From Candidatus Thiothrix anitrata (GTDB lineage Bacteria > Pseudomonadota > Gammaproteobacteria > Thiotrichales > Thiotrichaceae), in assembly GCF_017901155.1 (NCBI RefSeq), contig NZ_CP072800.1, positions 2,941,283 through 3,005,282 on the forward strand: DNA of 64,000 nt. The letters run 5' to 3'. Made by a program: the position numbers and the translations under genes. Numbering within the stretch: position 1 is the first letter of the stretch; each line of letters begins with the position of its first letter. The notes below the pieces were generated by a model. That model did no database searches, was not told where the DNA came from, and worked only from the letters and a program-made list of their open reading frames with translations. Positions 27,700-36,681 of the stretch are shown piece after piece.

Positions 27700-28881
27700 A
27701 TGACCGTGAAATCTTTCCACCCACCCGTTCGTACCCTCATGGGGCCTGGCCCTTCCGACGTTAGCCCGCGTGTATTGGGCGCAATGGCTCGCCCGACGCT
27801 GGGGCATCTTGACCCCGTATTCGTCGGCATGATGGACGAAGTGAAAGCGATGTTGCAATACGCTTTCCAAACCAAAAATGAGCTGACGATGGCGGTTTCT
27901 GCACCCGGTTCTGCGGGCATGGAAACTTGCTTTGTGAATCTGGTTGAGCCGGGTGATAAGGTCATCGTTTGCCAAAACGGTGTGTTCGGCGGACGCATGA
28001 AGGAAAACGTCGAGCGTTGTGGCGCGACCGCGATCATGGTGATGGATGACTGGGGCAAGCCGGTTGACCCAAACAAAGTTGAAGCCGCACTCAAGACAAA
28101 TCCTGATGCTAAAGTCGTGGCATTTGTTCACGCCGAAACCTCCACGGGTGCGCAATCCGACGCGCAAACGTTGGTGAAACTGGCACACGATTACGGTTGT
28201 TTGACCATCGTGGATGCGGTCACTTCATTGGCAGGTACGCCGCTGAAAGTGGATGAGTGGGAAATCGACGCGATTTATTCCGGTACGCAAAAATGTTTGT
28301 CGTGTGTCCCCGGTATTTCCCCAGTAAGCTTTAGTGAACGTGCGGTGGAACGCATTAAAAATCGCAAAACGCCGGTGCAAAGCTGGTTCATGGACTTGAG
28401 TCTGGTCATGGCTTACTGGGGTGGTGCGGGCAAACGCGCTTACCACCACACTGCTGCGGTCAATGCCCTGTACGCGCTGCACGAATCGCTGGTGATGTTG
28501 CAAGAGGAAGGCTTGGAAAACTCATGGGCACGTCATGCACGTAACCATCAAGCACTGAAAGCCGGTATCGAAGCAATGGGCTTGCGTTTCGTGGTGGATG
28601 AAGCTTACCGCTTGCCACAGCTGAACTCCGTCACCCTGCCCGAAGGCATAGATGAAGCGGCAGTACGTAGCGCGTTGCTCAACGATTACAGTCTGGAAAT
28701 CGGTGCAGGCTTGGGCGCATTGGCAGGCAAAATCTGGCGCATCGGCTTGATGGGCTTTGCCAGCAACGAAAAGAACGTGCTGAATTGCTTGGGCGCGTTG
28801 GATGCGGTGTTATCCGGCATGAATGCGCAGATTAATAGCGGTGTCGCGGTTCGGGCGGCGAAGCAGGCGTTCGCGCAATAA
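27700..28881 (+). CDS. serine/alanine-glyoxylate aminotransferase (class V)
   Basis: The 393-residue protein has the class V aminotransferase layout: the N-terminal GPGPSDVSPRVLGAM, GSAGMETCFVNL, VDAVTSLAGTPL with the PLP-pyridine aspartate, and YSGTQKCLSCVPGISP with the PLP lysine. The family includes alanine-glyoxylate and serine-glyoxylate transaminases, used in glyoxylate detoxification, photorespiration-type salvage or one-carbon pathways. No pathway neighbours are visible, so the amino donor is undecided. Confidence 0.87.
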   Translation: MTVKSFHPPVRTLMGPGPSDVSPRVLGAMARPTLGHLDPVFVGMMDEVKAMLQYAFQTKNELTMAVSAPGSAGMETCFVNLVEPGDKVIVCQNGVFGGRMKENVERCGATAIMVMDDWGKPVDPNKVEAALKTNPDAKVVAFVHAETSTGAQSDAQTLVKLAHDYGCLTIVDAVTSLAGTPLKVDEWEIDAIYSGTQKCLSCVPGISPVSFSERAVERIKNRKTPVQSWFMDLSLVMAYWGGAGKRAYHHTAAVNALYALHESLVMLQEEGLENSWARHARNHQALKAGIEAMGLRFVVDEAYRLPQLNSVTLPEGIDEAAVRSALLNDYSLEIGAGLGALAGKIWRIGLMGFASNEKNVLNCLGALDAVLSGMNAQINSGVAVRAAKQAFAQ

Positions 28882-29001
28882 CTTTATAAAGAAGATTAGG
28901 ATGAAGAGGGCGACCAGCCGATCGCCTTCTTTCTCCGACGATAGCTATTCCCCCGCGTTACTGCGAAAATAGCCGCCCCTACTGCTGACAAAGCCCCACG
29001 C

Positions 29002-30468
29002 ATGTTTGAACAAACCTTCAAAAATCTCGATGACGTATTGTGGAAAGAAGCGGGTTGCTCCTCGGAACTCGATTACACCGAACAATCGTCGTGGATTCTG
29101 TTTTTAAAATACCTCGATGATTTGGAACAGGAATACGAGCAGGAAGCCGAGCTTGGCGATATTCCTTACGAATACATTATTGATGCCGAATATCGTTGGT
29201 CGACGTGGGCAGCACCCAAAAAAGACGGCAAGCCTGACCGCGATAATGCCAAGACTGGCACTGATTTGATCCGCTTTGTGGATAACAAGCTGTTTCCGTA
29301 TTTGCAGAGCTTCAAGGAATCCGCGTCGTCACCGGAGACGATTGAGTACAAAATCGGTGAGATTTTCAGCGAGATCAAGAACAAGTTTGCCAGCGGCTAT
29401 TCCTTGCGGGATGCGCTGGAGTTGGTGGATCAACTGACGTTTGGTTCGCAGGCGGAAAAGCACGAGCTTTCGGCGTTGTATGAATCCAAGATCAAAAACA
29501 TGGGCAATGCGGGGCGTAATGGCGGCGAATATTACACCCCGCGTCCGCTGATTCGGGCGATGATTCAGGTGGTGCAGCCGCGCATTGGTGAGCGTATTTA
29601 TGACGGCGCGTGTGGGTCGGCGGGGTTCTTGTGCGAGGCGTTCAACTATTTGCGCTATGACGCGGCAGGCAACAGTGCCAAGCTGAGTACCGCCCAATTG
29701 CAGCAATTGGAAACCAAAACGCTGTACGGCAAGGAAAAGAAAAGTCTTGCGTATGTGATTGCGATTATGAACCTGATTTTGCACGGGGTGGATGCGCCGA
29801 ACATTATCCACACCAATACGCTGGCGGAAAATCTGGCGGATGTGCAGGAAAAAGACCGCTATCACGTCATCCTTGCCAATCCGCCGTTTGGGGGTAAGGA
29901 ACGCCCTGAAATCCAGCAGAATTTCCCGATCAAAACCGGCGAAACCGCGTTTTTGTTCCTGCAACATTTCATCAAATACCTCAAGGCGAAGGGGCGAGCG
30001 GCGGTGGTGATTAAGAACACCTTCCTGTCGAATTCGGATAATGCCTCCAAAGCGTTGCGGCAGGAATTGCTGGAAAATTGCAATTTGCATACCGTGCTGG
30101 ATTGCCCTAGCGGGACGTTCATTGGTGCGGGTGTGAAAACGGTGGTGCTGTTTTTTGACAAGGGCGAGCCGACGCAACAGGTTTGGTATTACCAACTTGA
30201 TCCCGGTCGTAATATGGGCAAAACCAACCCGCTCAACGACAACGACCTGAAAGAATTTATCGCGCTGCAACGCACGTTTGCCGACTCGGAAAAATCGTGG
30301 TCGGTGAAGATTGCCGATGTCGACAAAGACAGCTTCGACCTTTCCGTGAAGAATCCCAATAAGCAGGAAGCGGCGGCGTTGCGCGATCCGCAGGCTATTC
30401 TTGACGAGATTGCGGGGTTGGATGCGGAGAGTAAGGCGATTTTGGATGTGATTCGGGGGTTGTTGTGA
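29002..30468 (+). CDS. hsdM: type I restriction-modification system methyltransferase subunit HsdM
   Basis: The 488-residue protein starts with the HsdM N-terminal helical domain (FKNLDDVLWKEAGCSSELDYTEQSSWILFLKYL). It then has the N6-adenine methyltransferase core with GGEYYTPRPLIRAM, the AdoMet motif DGACGSAGFLCEAF and the catalytic ANPPFGG near residue 295. It methylates adenine in the sequence chosen by HsdS. It overlaps hsdS by one base (TGATG). Confidence 0.94.
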   Translation: MFEQTFKNLDDVLWKEAGCSSELDYTEQSSWILFLKYLDDLEQEYEQEAELGDIPYEYIIDAEYRWSTWAAPKKDGKPDRDNAKTGTDLIRFVDNKLFPYLQSFKESASSPETIEYKIGEIFSEIKNKFASGYSLRDALELVDQLTFGSQAEKHELSALYESKIKNMGNAGRNGGEYYTPRPLIRAMIQVVQPRIGERIYDGACGSAGFLCEAFNYLRYDAAGNSAKLSTAQLQQLETKTLYGKEKKSLAYVIAIMNLILHGVDAPNIIHTNTLAENLADVQEKDRYHVILANPPFGGKERPEIQQNFPIKTGETAFLFLQHFIKYLKAKGRAAVVIKNTFLSNSDNASKALRQELLENCNLHTVLDCPSGTFIGAGVKTVVLFFDKGEPTQQVWYYQLDPGRNMGKTNPLNDNDLKEFIALQRTFADSEKSWSVKIADVDKDSFDLSVKNPNKQEAAALRDPQAILDEIAGLDAESKAILDVIRGLL

Positions 30469-31742
30469 TGAGAAAGACCCTCACCCCAACCCCTCTCCCA
30501 GAGGTAGAGGGGCTAAGACAAGGAATGTATAAAGAATATCGACTAAAAGATATAACGACAAAGATTGGTAGTGGTGCTACGCCGAAAGGCGGTCACGAAT
30601 CTTACCAAGAGGAAGGCATTCCCTTAATACGCAGTTTAAATGTTTATGACGATGGCTTTAGAACGTCGGGTTTGGCTTATTTAGATGACCAACAAGCAAA
30701 AAAGCTGTCTAATGTTACTGTGCAAGAAAATGATGTTCTTTTGAATATTACGGGAGCATCTGTTGCTCGTTGTTGCATAGTGCCAAGTGATCTTGTGCCA
30801 GCAAGAGTAAATCAGCATGTTTCAATTATTAGGGTGAAGCCTGAGTTAGTCGATTCAAAGTTTCTTTCAATATTACTGACTTCAAAGAAATATAAAGATT
30901 TGTTATTGCATCATGGTGAATCAGGCTCGACTAGACAGGCAATTACAAAACTGCAACTGGAAGAGTTTGTTGTTTGCCTTCCACCACTCCCCGAACAAAC
31001 CCGCATTGTCGCCATTCTCGATGAAGCCTTTGCCAACATCAGTCAAGCGGTTGCCAACGCTGAAAAGAACCTTGCCAATGCCCGCGAGTTGTTCGACAGC
31101 TATTTGAATGAAGTGTTTACACGCAAGGGCGAGGGATGGGAAGAAAGATCGTTTACTGATATTTGTGATATTACATCAAAATTGGTTGACCCACGCAAAC
31201 CTGAAAATGTTAATTTACCCCATATTGGTGCTGGTAATATCGTATCCAATACTGGTGCTTTAATTGATGTAAAAACAGCACTTGAAGAAGAGTTAATATC
31301 TGGAAAATTTCTCTTTGATGATACGATGATTTTGTATAGTAAAATACGACCGTATCTTAAAAAAGTTTGTAGACCTGAATTTTCAGGCTTGTGCAGTGCT
31401 GATGTTTACCCACTAACACCCAATAAAGCAGTGCTCGATAAAAACTTTCTTTTCCATATGTTGCTTAGTGACAAGTTCACTAAGTTTGCAATAATGGGAT
31501 CAGATAGAGCAGGAATGCCAAAAGTTAATCGCAATCACTTATTTAGTTATCGCTGCTTTTTACCCAATATCAAAGAACAAAAGTATTTTGCAGATTGTAT
31601 TGATGAATTAGCTCAAAAAACACAAGAGCTTGAGGATGTTTATCGGCGGAAGTTGGCTGCGTTGGCAGAGTTGAAGCAGGCGTTATTGCAGAAGGCGTTT
31701 ACGGGCGAGTTGACGGTGGCTAACCATCTGCATCCACAATAA
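30468..31742 (+). CDS. hsdS: type I restriction-modification specificity subunit HsdS
   Basis: The protein of about 424 residues has two target-recognition domains: residues 20-170, ending in the conserved LPPLPEQTRIVAILDEAFA helix, and about 220-380, ending IKEQKYFADCIDELAQ. A terminal helix QALLQKAFTGEL follows. Each domain reads half of a bipartite DNA site. The start is odd: the first codons after the ATG at 30468 lie inside a REP-like repeat (CCCTCACCCCAACCCCTCTCC), so true translation may begin at the ATG at 30525 before YKEYRLKDIT. HsdM and HsdR flank it. Confidence 0.9.
   Translation: MRKTLTPTPLPEVEGLRQGMYKEYRLKDITTKIGSGATPKGGHESYQEEGIPLIRSLNVYDDGFRTSGLAYLDDQQAKKLSNVTVQENDVLLNITGASVARCCIVPSDLVPARVNQHVSIIRVKPELVDSKFLSILLTSKKYKDLLLHHGESGSTRQAITKLQLEEFVVCLPPLPEQTRIVAILDEAFANISQAVANAEKNLANARELFDSYLNEVFTRKGEGWEERSFTDICDITSKLVDPRKPENVNLPHIGAGNIVSNTGALIDVKTALEEELISGKFLFDDTMILYSKIRPYLKKVCRPEFSGLCSADVYPLTPNKAVLDKNFLFHMLLSDKFTKFAIMGSDRAGMPKVNRNHLFSYRCFLPNIKEQKYFADCIDELAQKTQELEDVYRRKLAALAELKQALLQKAFTGELTVANHLHPQ
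30477..30516. repeat. REP-like palindromic repeat inside the hsdS start
   Basis: The sequence begins CCCTCACCCCAACCCCTCTCC and ends GAGGTAGAGGGGC, the same family as the intergenic repeats at 47449-47592 and 54604-54790. Here it lies in frame within the annotated hsdS N-terminus. Confidence 0.6.
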
Positions 31743-31799
31743 GTGGCTATGTATAAGTAGCCATTTTCTTGAGAAGTGGCAATAAATAAGTAGCCAGAA

Positions 31800-32324
31800 T
31801 CACGCTTCTCCCGCAATTTTCAACGCCATTTCCGCCACTGTAGGTGACAGGTAATACCCTGAAGCCTGTAATTTTTCCAGTAACGGACGCGCTTGTGGAA
31901 TCAGTCCCAATCGTTTGGCAGTGGCGATGATCCCCGCACTGCCCATGATTTCTAGCGATAAACGCCGCGCCACTGCTCGCCCTTTCATTTCATCCATGAG
32001 CAACAATACACGTTGCCCCGTTTGTTGCAGCCCCGCCGCCCATAAAATCGCACTGGTTTCACCGGGGTCTAGCCCCGCGACATACGCAGCTACACCCGCA
32101 GGGCTTGGCAAGGTTTCTGGCAGCAATTCCACTTGTAACCACCCTGCCTGTATCGCAGCATCAATTGGCGCAGCATCGCTAAACTGACCACCCAGCAACA
32201 CTTCCTGTCGAACGGTTTCAGTGATCCAGACTTCACTAAACAATTCGCGCAACAAGTGAATGTGACCAATGCGTGCCAGTGCAATCAACGGGCTGGCATC
32301 GGTAATGACTATTTGTTGACTCAT
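31800..32324 (-). CDS. DUF3368/PIN-type nuclease toxin
   Basis: The 174-residue protein starts QIVITDASPLIALARIGH, with the PIN aspartate, then ETVRQEVLLG, LDPGETSAILWA and LLLMDEMKGRAVARRLSL, the conserved blocks of DUF3368 PIN-like nucleases. These pair with UPF0175 antitoxins, and such a gene lies directly upstream with a 4-bp ATGA overlap. It is likely a growth-arrest RNase. The pair sits inverted between hsdS and hsdR. Confidence 0.82.
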   Translation of the reverse strand: MSQQIVITDASPLIALARIGHIHLLRELFSEVWITETVRQEVLLGGQFSDAAPIDAAIQAGWLQVELLPETLPSPAGVAAYVAGLDPGETSAILWAAGLQQTGQRVLLLMDEMKGRAVARRLSLEIMGSAGIIATAKRLGLIPQARPLLEKLQASGYYLSPTVAEMALKIAGEA

Positions 32325-32695
32325 GCCGCTTTTATAGCCTGTTGTGCTTGCCGTTCGTTAATCCATTTTTCTGCAAAAGCGGCCTCTGCTGCCGCTTCTT
32401 CTTCCGAATAATCGACTACCGGAATGCCCATATTAGAAACCAGCGTCAACATTTCAGATAACGATTTGCCCGCAACTTTTGCCGCTGCTGCAAGCGAAAG
32501 CAATTTGTCCCGAAACATCGCGACACCGAGAACCAAGCGCACTTGCTCAAGATTGGGGATACCAGACAATTGCTCCATGCTAACCAAGAGTGCATCCGGT
32601 TTATCACGGTTTGTGACCATCATGAGTTCACGCTTTGCTTCACGCAACGCAACCGATGGATTGGTCTTGAGTTGGCGTATATTGACAACTTGCAT
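32321..32695 (-). CDS. UPF0175-like antitoxin
   Basis: The 124-residue protein has a Phd-like N-terminal beta segment (MQVVNIRQLKTNPSVALREAK) and a C-terminal UPF0175-type helical domain (RDKLLSLAAAAKVAGKS followed by SEMLTLVSNMGIPVVDYSEEE). It should bind the operon promoter and neutralise the PIN toxin encoded next, which it overlaps by 4 bp. The ATG at 32695 has an AAAGGAG site; the longer frame to 32743 lacks one. Confidence 0.78.
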   Translation of the reverse strand: MQVVNIRQLKTNPSVALREAKRELMMVTNRDKPDALLVSMEQLSGIPNLEQVRLVLGVAMFRDKLLSLAAAAKVAGKSLSEMLTLVSNMGIPVVDYSEEEAAAEAAFAEKWINERQAQQAIKAA

Positions 32696-32853
32696 TCTAA
32701 GTTCTCCTTTGATGTAGGAACATTTGCAGTTTGTCATACGCACCCTGTCTTTTCAAGCAAGCTAATCTTATACAAAACCATGATAAGTAACCTTGATGGT
32801 GCTACTATTCAAGCGCATCTTGCGCGATATTGGCGCAAAAACAGGGCTAATCC

Positions 32854-35217
32854 ATGACTCCAGAACTCGACCTCAACGAAGCCAATACCCGCGCCGAATT
32901 CATCGAGGAACACCTGCGGGAATCGCAATGGGGCGAACGCCACACACGCCATTCACGCATTGACCGTGAACACGTCATTTCCATCGGTAAATTGCTCGGT
33001 AGCGGACAACGCGCCAGCACCCGCCCTGCCGATTTCGTACTGCTCTACAAAGGTCACAAACTCGCCGTCATCGAAGCCAAACGCATCCGCCGCCATCCCA
33101 CCGAAGGCGTGCAACAAGCCAAAGATTACGCCGCACTGTTGAAGATTCGTTTTGCCTACGCCACCAACGGCAAGCAGATTTACCGTATCGACATGCTCAC
33201 CGCGCAAGAAACCTACGTCGACCGCTATCCGACCCCAGAAGAGCTATGGCACGCCACCTTTGCCCAGCCGAACGATTGGCGCGACCGTTTCAGCACGACC
33301 CCGTTTGAAGACAAAAGCGGCTCATGGCAACCGCGCTACTACCAACACAACGCCATTGAAGCCGCCCTCGAAGCCCTCATCAACGGCAAAGACCGTATCC
33401 TTCTCACGCTGGCAACCGGCACTGGCAAAACCGCGATAGCGTTCCAAATTGCATGGAAATTGTTCCACAGCCGCTGGAATGTCAAAGCATGGCGCGGTGA
33501 TACCAGCGTTGACCGCCAACCGCGCATCCTGTTTCTGGCTGATCGCAATATCCTCGCCAATCAAGCCTACAACGCCTTTTCCGCCTTCCCCGAAGATGCA
33601 ATGGTGCGAATTTCGCCCAACGCGATCCGCAAGAAAAAAGCCGTACCCAAAAACGGCAACCTGTTTTTCACGATTTTCCAAACCTTCATGACCGACACCA
33701 AGGACGCGGCGGGCAACCTGACTCCCAGCTTTGGTGATTACCCGCCCGACTTTTTCGACCTGATCATTATTGACGAATGCCACCGTGGCGGCGCGAACGA
33801 CGAAGGCAGTTGGCGCGGCATCATGGACTATTTCAACACAGCGGTACAAATCGGTTTAACCGCTACGCCCAAACGCGACGGCAATGTTGATACCTACAAA
33901 TACTTTGGCGAAGCGGTCTACACCTACTCGCTCAAGGAAGGCATTAATGACGGCTTCCTGACCCCGTTTCGGATCAAGCGCATTGTCAGCACCCTGGACG
34001 AATACACCCACGCAACCGACGACGAAGTGCTGGAAGGCGAAGTGGAAGAGGGCAGAACCTACACCGAAGCCGAAATGAATCAGTTGGTGGAAATCGAAGA
34101 CCGCGAACGCCATCGGGTCAAAACCTTCATGAACCTGATCGACCAAAGCGAAAAAACCTTGGTGTTTTGCGCCACCCAACAACACGCTTTAGCAGTGCGC
34201 AACCTCATCAACCGGATGAAACGCAGCACCCAACCGAATTACTGCGTGCGCGTCGCGGCGGATGATGGCAAAGAAGGCGAACGCTTGCTGAGTGCGTTTC
34301 AGGATAACGAAAAGAACATCCCGACGATTTTGACCACTTCCCGCAAACTCTCTACTGGCGTGGATGCACGGAATGTGCGCAATATCATCCTGATGCGCCC
34401 CGTCACCAGCATGATCGAATTCAAGCAAATCGTAGGGCGGGGCACGCGCCTATTCGATTTCAAGGATTACTTCACCCTTTATGACTTCGTGAAAGCCTAT
34501 GAACATTTCAAAGACCCCGAATGGGACGGCGAACCAGAGGTGTGCAAGGTCTGCAATGAACGGGTGTGCATCTGCGAGGCAGGCGACAAACCCACGCCGT
34601 CAATACGCGCACCAAACGACTGCCTACAACCACCCAAACGCGCCAAGGTAAAGCTGGCAGCAGGCAAAGCCGACAAGATTCAAAACCTGATTTCCACCGA
34701 ATTCTTGGGCGACGATGGCAAACCGATGAGCGTGCAAGATTACCTGCAACAGTTTTACACTGCCCTGCCGGAATTTTTTAAGGACGAGGAAGAATTACGC
34801 GCCTTGTGGAGTCAGCCGGAAACGCGCCAAGGCTTGCTGGATGGCTTGCAGGCAAAAGGTTACGCCGCGCAACAATTACAAGTGATCAGCCGTGCGGTGA
34901 ATGCCGAACGCAGCGATTTGTTTGATGTGTTGGCGCATATCGCGTTTTCATTACCTGCTAAAACCCGTGAAGAGCGTGTTGCTACGCACAAGACGCGGAT
35001 TTACCAAGGCTACAACTACAAACAACGCGAATTCATCGAGTTTGTGCTGGGGCATTACGTCGATGATGGCATTACCGAATTAGCCCCGACCAAGCTGAAA
35101 ACCTTCATCGACTTGAAATACCAAGGCATCCGCGATATGCCCGAAGAGTTGGGCAAAGCCGCTGATGTGAAAAAACTGTTCGTCGAATTTCAGCAACGCT
35201 TGTATGCACCATTATAG
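32854..35217 (+). CDS. hsdR: type I restriction endonuclease subunit HsdR
   Basis: The 787-residue protein has an N-terminal PD-(D/E)xK nuclease (RPADFVLLYKGHKLAVIEAK), then a superfamily 2 helicase: Walker A LATGTGKTAIAFQ, IIIDECHRGG, IGLTATPKR, and a C-terminal helicase half with DFVKAYEHFKDPEW. A Cys-rich patch (EVCKVCNERVCICEAG) and an HsdR C-terminal helical domain follow. It cleaves unmodified DNA after ATP-driven translocation. It completes the HsdMSR set although a toxin-antitoxin pair separates it from hsdS. Confidence 0.93.
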   Translation: MTPELDLNEANTRAEFIEEHLRESQWGERHTRHSRIDREHVISIGKLLGSGQRASTRPADFVLLYKGHKLAVIEAKRIRRHPTEGVQQAKDYAALLKIRFAYATNGKQIYRIDMLTAQETYVDRYPTPEELWHATFAQPNDWRDRFSTTPFEDKSGSWQPRYYQHNAIEAALEALINGKDRILLTLATGTGKTAIAFQIAWKLFHSRWNVKAWRGDTSVDRQPRILFLADRNILANQAYNAFSAFPEDAMVRISPNAIRKKKAVPKNGNLFFTIFQTFMTDTKDAAGNLTPSFGDYPPDFFDLIIIDECHRGGANDEGSWRGIMDYFNTAVQIGLTATPKRDGNVDTYKYFGEAVYTYSLKEGINDGFLTPFRIKRIVSTLDEYTHATDDEVLEGEVEEGRTYTEAEMNQLVEIEDRERHRVKTFMNLIDQSEKTLVFCATQQHALAVRNLINRMKRSTQPNYCVRVAADDGKEGERLLSAFQDNEKNIPTILTTSRKLSTGVDARNVRNIILMRPVTSMIEFKQIVGRGTRLFDFKDYFTLYDFVKAYEHFKDPEWDGEPEVCKVCNERVCICEAGDKPTPSIRAPNDCLQPPKRAKVKLAAGKADKIQNLISTEFLGDDGKPMSVQDYLQQFYTALPEFFKDEEELRALWSQPETRQGLLDGLQAKGYAAQQLQVISRAVNAERSDLFDVLAHIAFSLPAKTREERVATHKTRIYQGYNYKQREFIEFVLGHYVDDGITELAPTKLKTFIDLKYQGIRDMPEELGKAADVKKLFVEFQQRLYAPL

Positions 35218-36534
35218 CGCGTATTGCGCAAACAACCCGCCCACATCCACTCGCGCCCGCAGTTTCGCCGCCAGCAAATACAACCCACCTAGCTTGCGAT
35301 GTAAAAACAACGCATCCGCAGGCGGGGTATGCCAGTAATCTTGTTCCATGCTCAACGCCATGCCCGCGTCACGAATCCGGCTTGCCAAACTCGATGTGCC
35401 AAAGTCATACACGCCTTTCCAGCGCAACGGCTCACACGCTTGCTCGAACAAATCCAGCACCGCTGCCCGCTGTTCCGGCTTGATGAAGGCTTGGAAGAAA
35501 CCGATTTGCGCCGCGCCCGCATCCATCATGGCGCGATCCCGTTGCACTGCACCTTGCATCACTTGCCGATAGCCTTCCGCGATGGATTCGGGGTATGCCC
35601 GTGTTGCGCCAAAATCCAGCAAGATCAGTTGCTGCGCTTCACGGTCATAGCGGTAATTGGCAAAATTCGGGTCGGTCTGCACCAACCGGAAGCTGAAAAT
35701 TTCGCGGAATAATAAACCCAGCAGTAAGTGCATTACGCGGTCACGTTCTTCCTGCGGCGCGTGTGCCAGTGACTCAATCGGCACGCCGCCAATGTGCGTC
35801 ATCGCCAGAATATTTACCGTAGTGAAATCATCATGCACAGCGATCAGCGCAAATTCGGGGCTATCCGCCAATAGCTCTTGGTAACGACGGATGTATGCCG
35901 CTTCCTGCAAATAATCAGCTTCTTGGTGCAATTGTTGCTTGGCTTCTTCGAGCAGCGGTTGGTAGTCGATGCCTTTGGGGATCAGCCCCGAAATGCGCAG
36001 CAATGCTGCGACATTATCCACATCACTGCTGATGCTTTCACGCACGCCGGGGTACTGGATTTTCAGCGCGAGATGCCGCCCGTCTTTGGTGTGTGCCGAA
36101 TGCACTTGCCCAATCGAAGCCGCTGCTAAGGGTTGGAACGAAAATTGTTGAAAACGGGTGTTCCAACCTTTGCCCCAATTCTCGTCCAGCACTTTTGCCA
36201 ATTGGCTCAAGGGCATGGGTTTGGCATCGGAGCGCAGCCGGGAAAGAATCTCGGTGAGTTCGGCGGGCAACATATCGCCCGCATCCATCGACAACAATTG
36301 CCCAACCTTCATCGCAGCCCCACGCAACCGTGCCAGCTCGTCGGCAACGCGCTTGGCATTAGCGGGAGTCAACAGTAAGTCGCTGACTTTGGGGCGATTA
36401 CCTTGTGCAAGTTGCCGCGCACCTTCGGCGATCATCCCGCCTGCAACCCCCGTGGCGAGTGAACCGAGACGCGCCATGCGGGCAAAACGCCCGGCTGGGA
36501 CGCTGGCATTGTGTTTTTCGTCGATAGTGGTCAT
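35212..36534 (-). CDS. ABC1/UbiB-family atypical kinase
   Basis: The 440-residue protein has the family's KxGQ motif in GAAMKVGQLLSMDAGDMLP, AAASIGQVHSA, the ATP lysine in LALKIQYPGV, and LLDFGATRAY as the DFG equivalent. ABC1 (UbiB/AarF/COQ8) proteins support ubiquinone synthesis or lipid handling. This member lacks the long C-terminal membrane helices of UbiB proper and no ubi genes adjoin, so its exact role is open. It is convergent with hsdR, overlapping by 6 bp. Confidence 0.85.
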   Translation of the reverse strand: MTTIDEKHNASVPAGRFARMARLGSLATGVAGGMIAEGARQLAQGNRPKVSDLLLTPANAKRVADELARLRGAAMKVGQLLSMDAGDMLPAELTEILSRLRSDAKPMPLSQLAKVLDENWGKGWNTRFQQFSFQPLAAASIGQVHSAHTKDGRHLALKIQYPGVRESISSDVDNVAALLRISGLIPKGIDYQPLLEEAKQQLHQEADYLQEAAYIRRYQELLADSPEFALIAVHDDFTTVNILAMTHIGGVPIESLAHAPQEERDRVMHLLLGLLFREIFSFRLVQTDPNFANYRYDREAQQLILLDFGATRAYPESIAEGYRQVMQGAVQRDRAMMDAGAAQIGFFQAFIKPEQRAAVLDLFEQACEPLRWKGVYDFGTSSLASRIRDAGMALSMEQDYWHTPPADALFLHRKLGGLYLLAAKLRARVDVGGLFAQYAL

Positions 36535-36561
36535 AGCAGTTTCATCCGGTGGGCTTGCGTA

Positions 36562-36666
36562 TTACACAAAACGCCAGCGCTCATTGATCGTTAGACCGCG
36601 TTGGTAGAAATCATCATTGGGGTAGTAGTCGCACAACCATAGCAATGTTGTTTGTGCGTGGCTGTT
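36562..36666 (-). pseudogene. C-terminal fragment of an unknown gene next to IS30
   Basis: The minus strand encodes LWLCDYYPNDDFYQRGLT and then INERWRFV before a stop, a plausible protein tail. Its upstream part is cut by a stop just before the IS30 element at 36682. No continuation is evident on the other side of the element. I do not recognise the family. Confidence 0.3.
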
Positions 36667-36681
36667 TTATCAAACGTGTAC

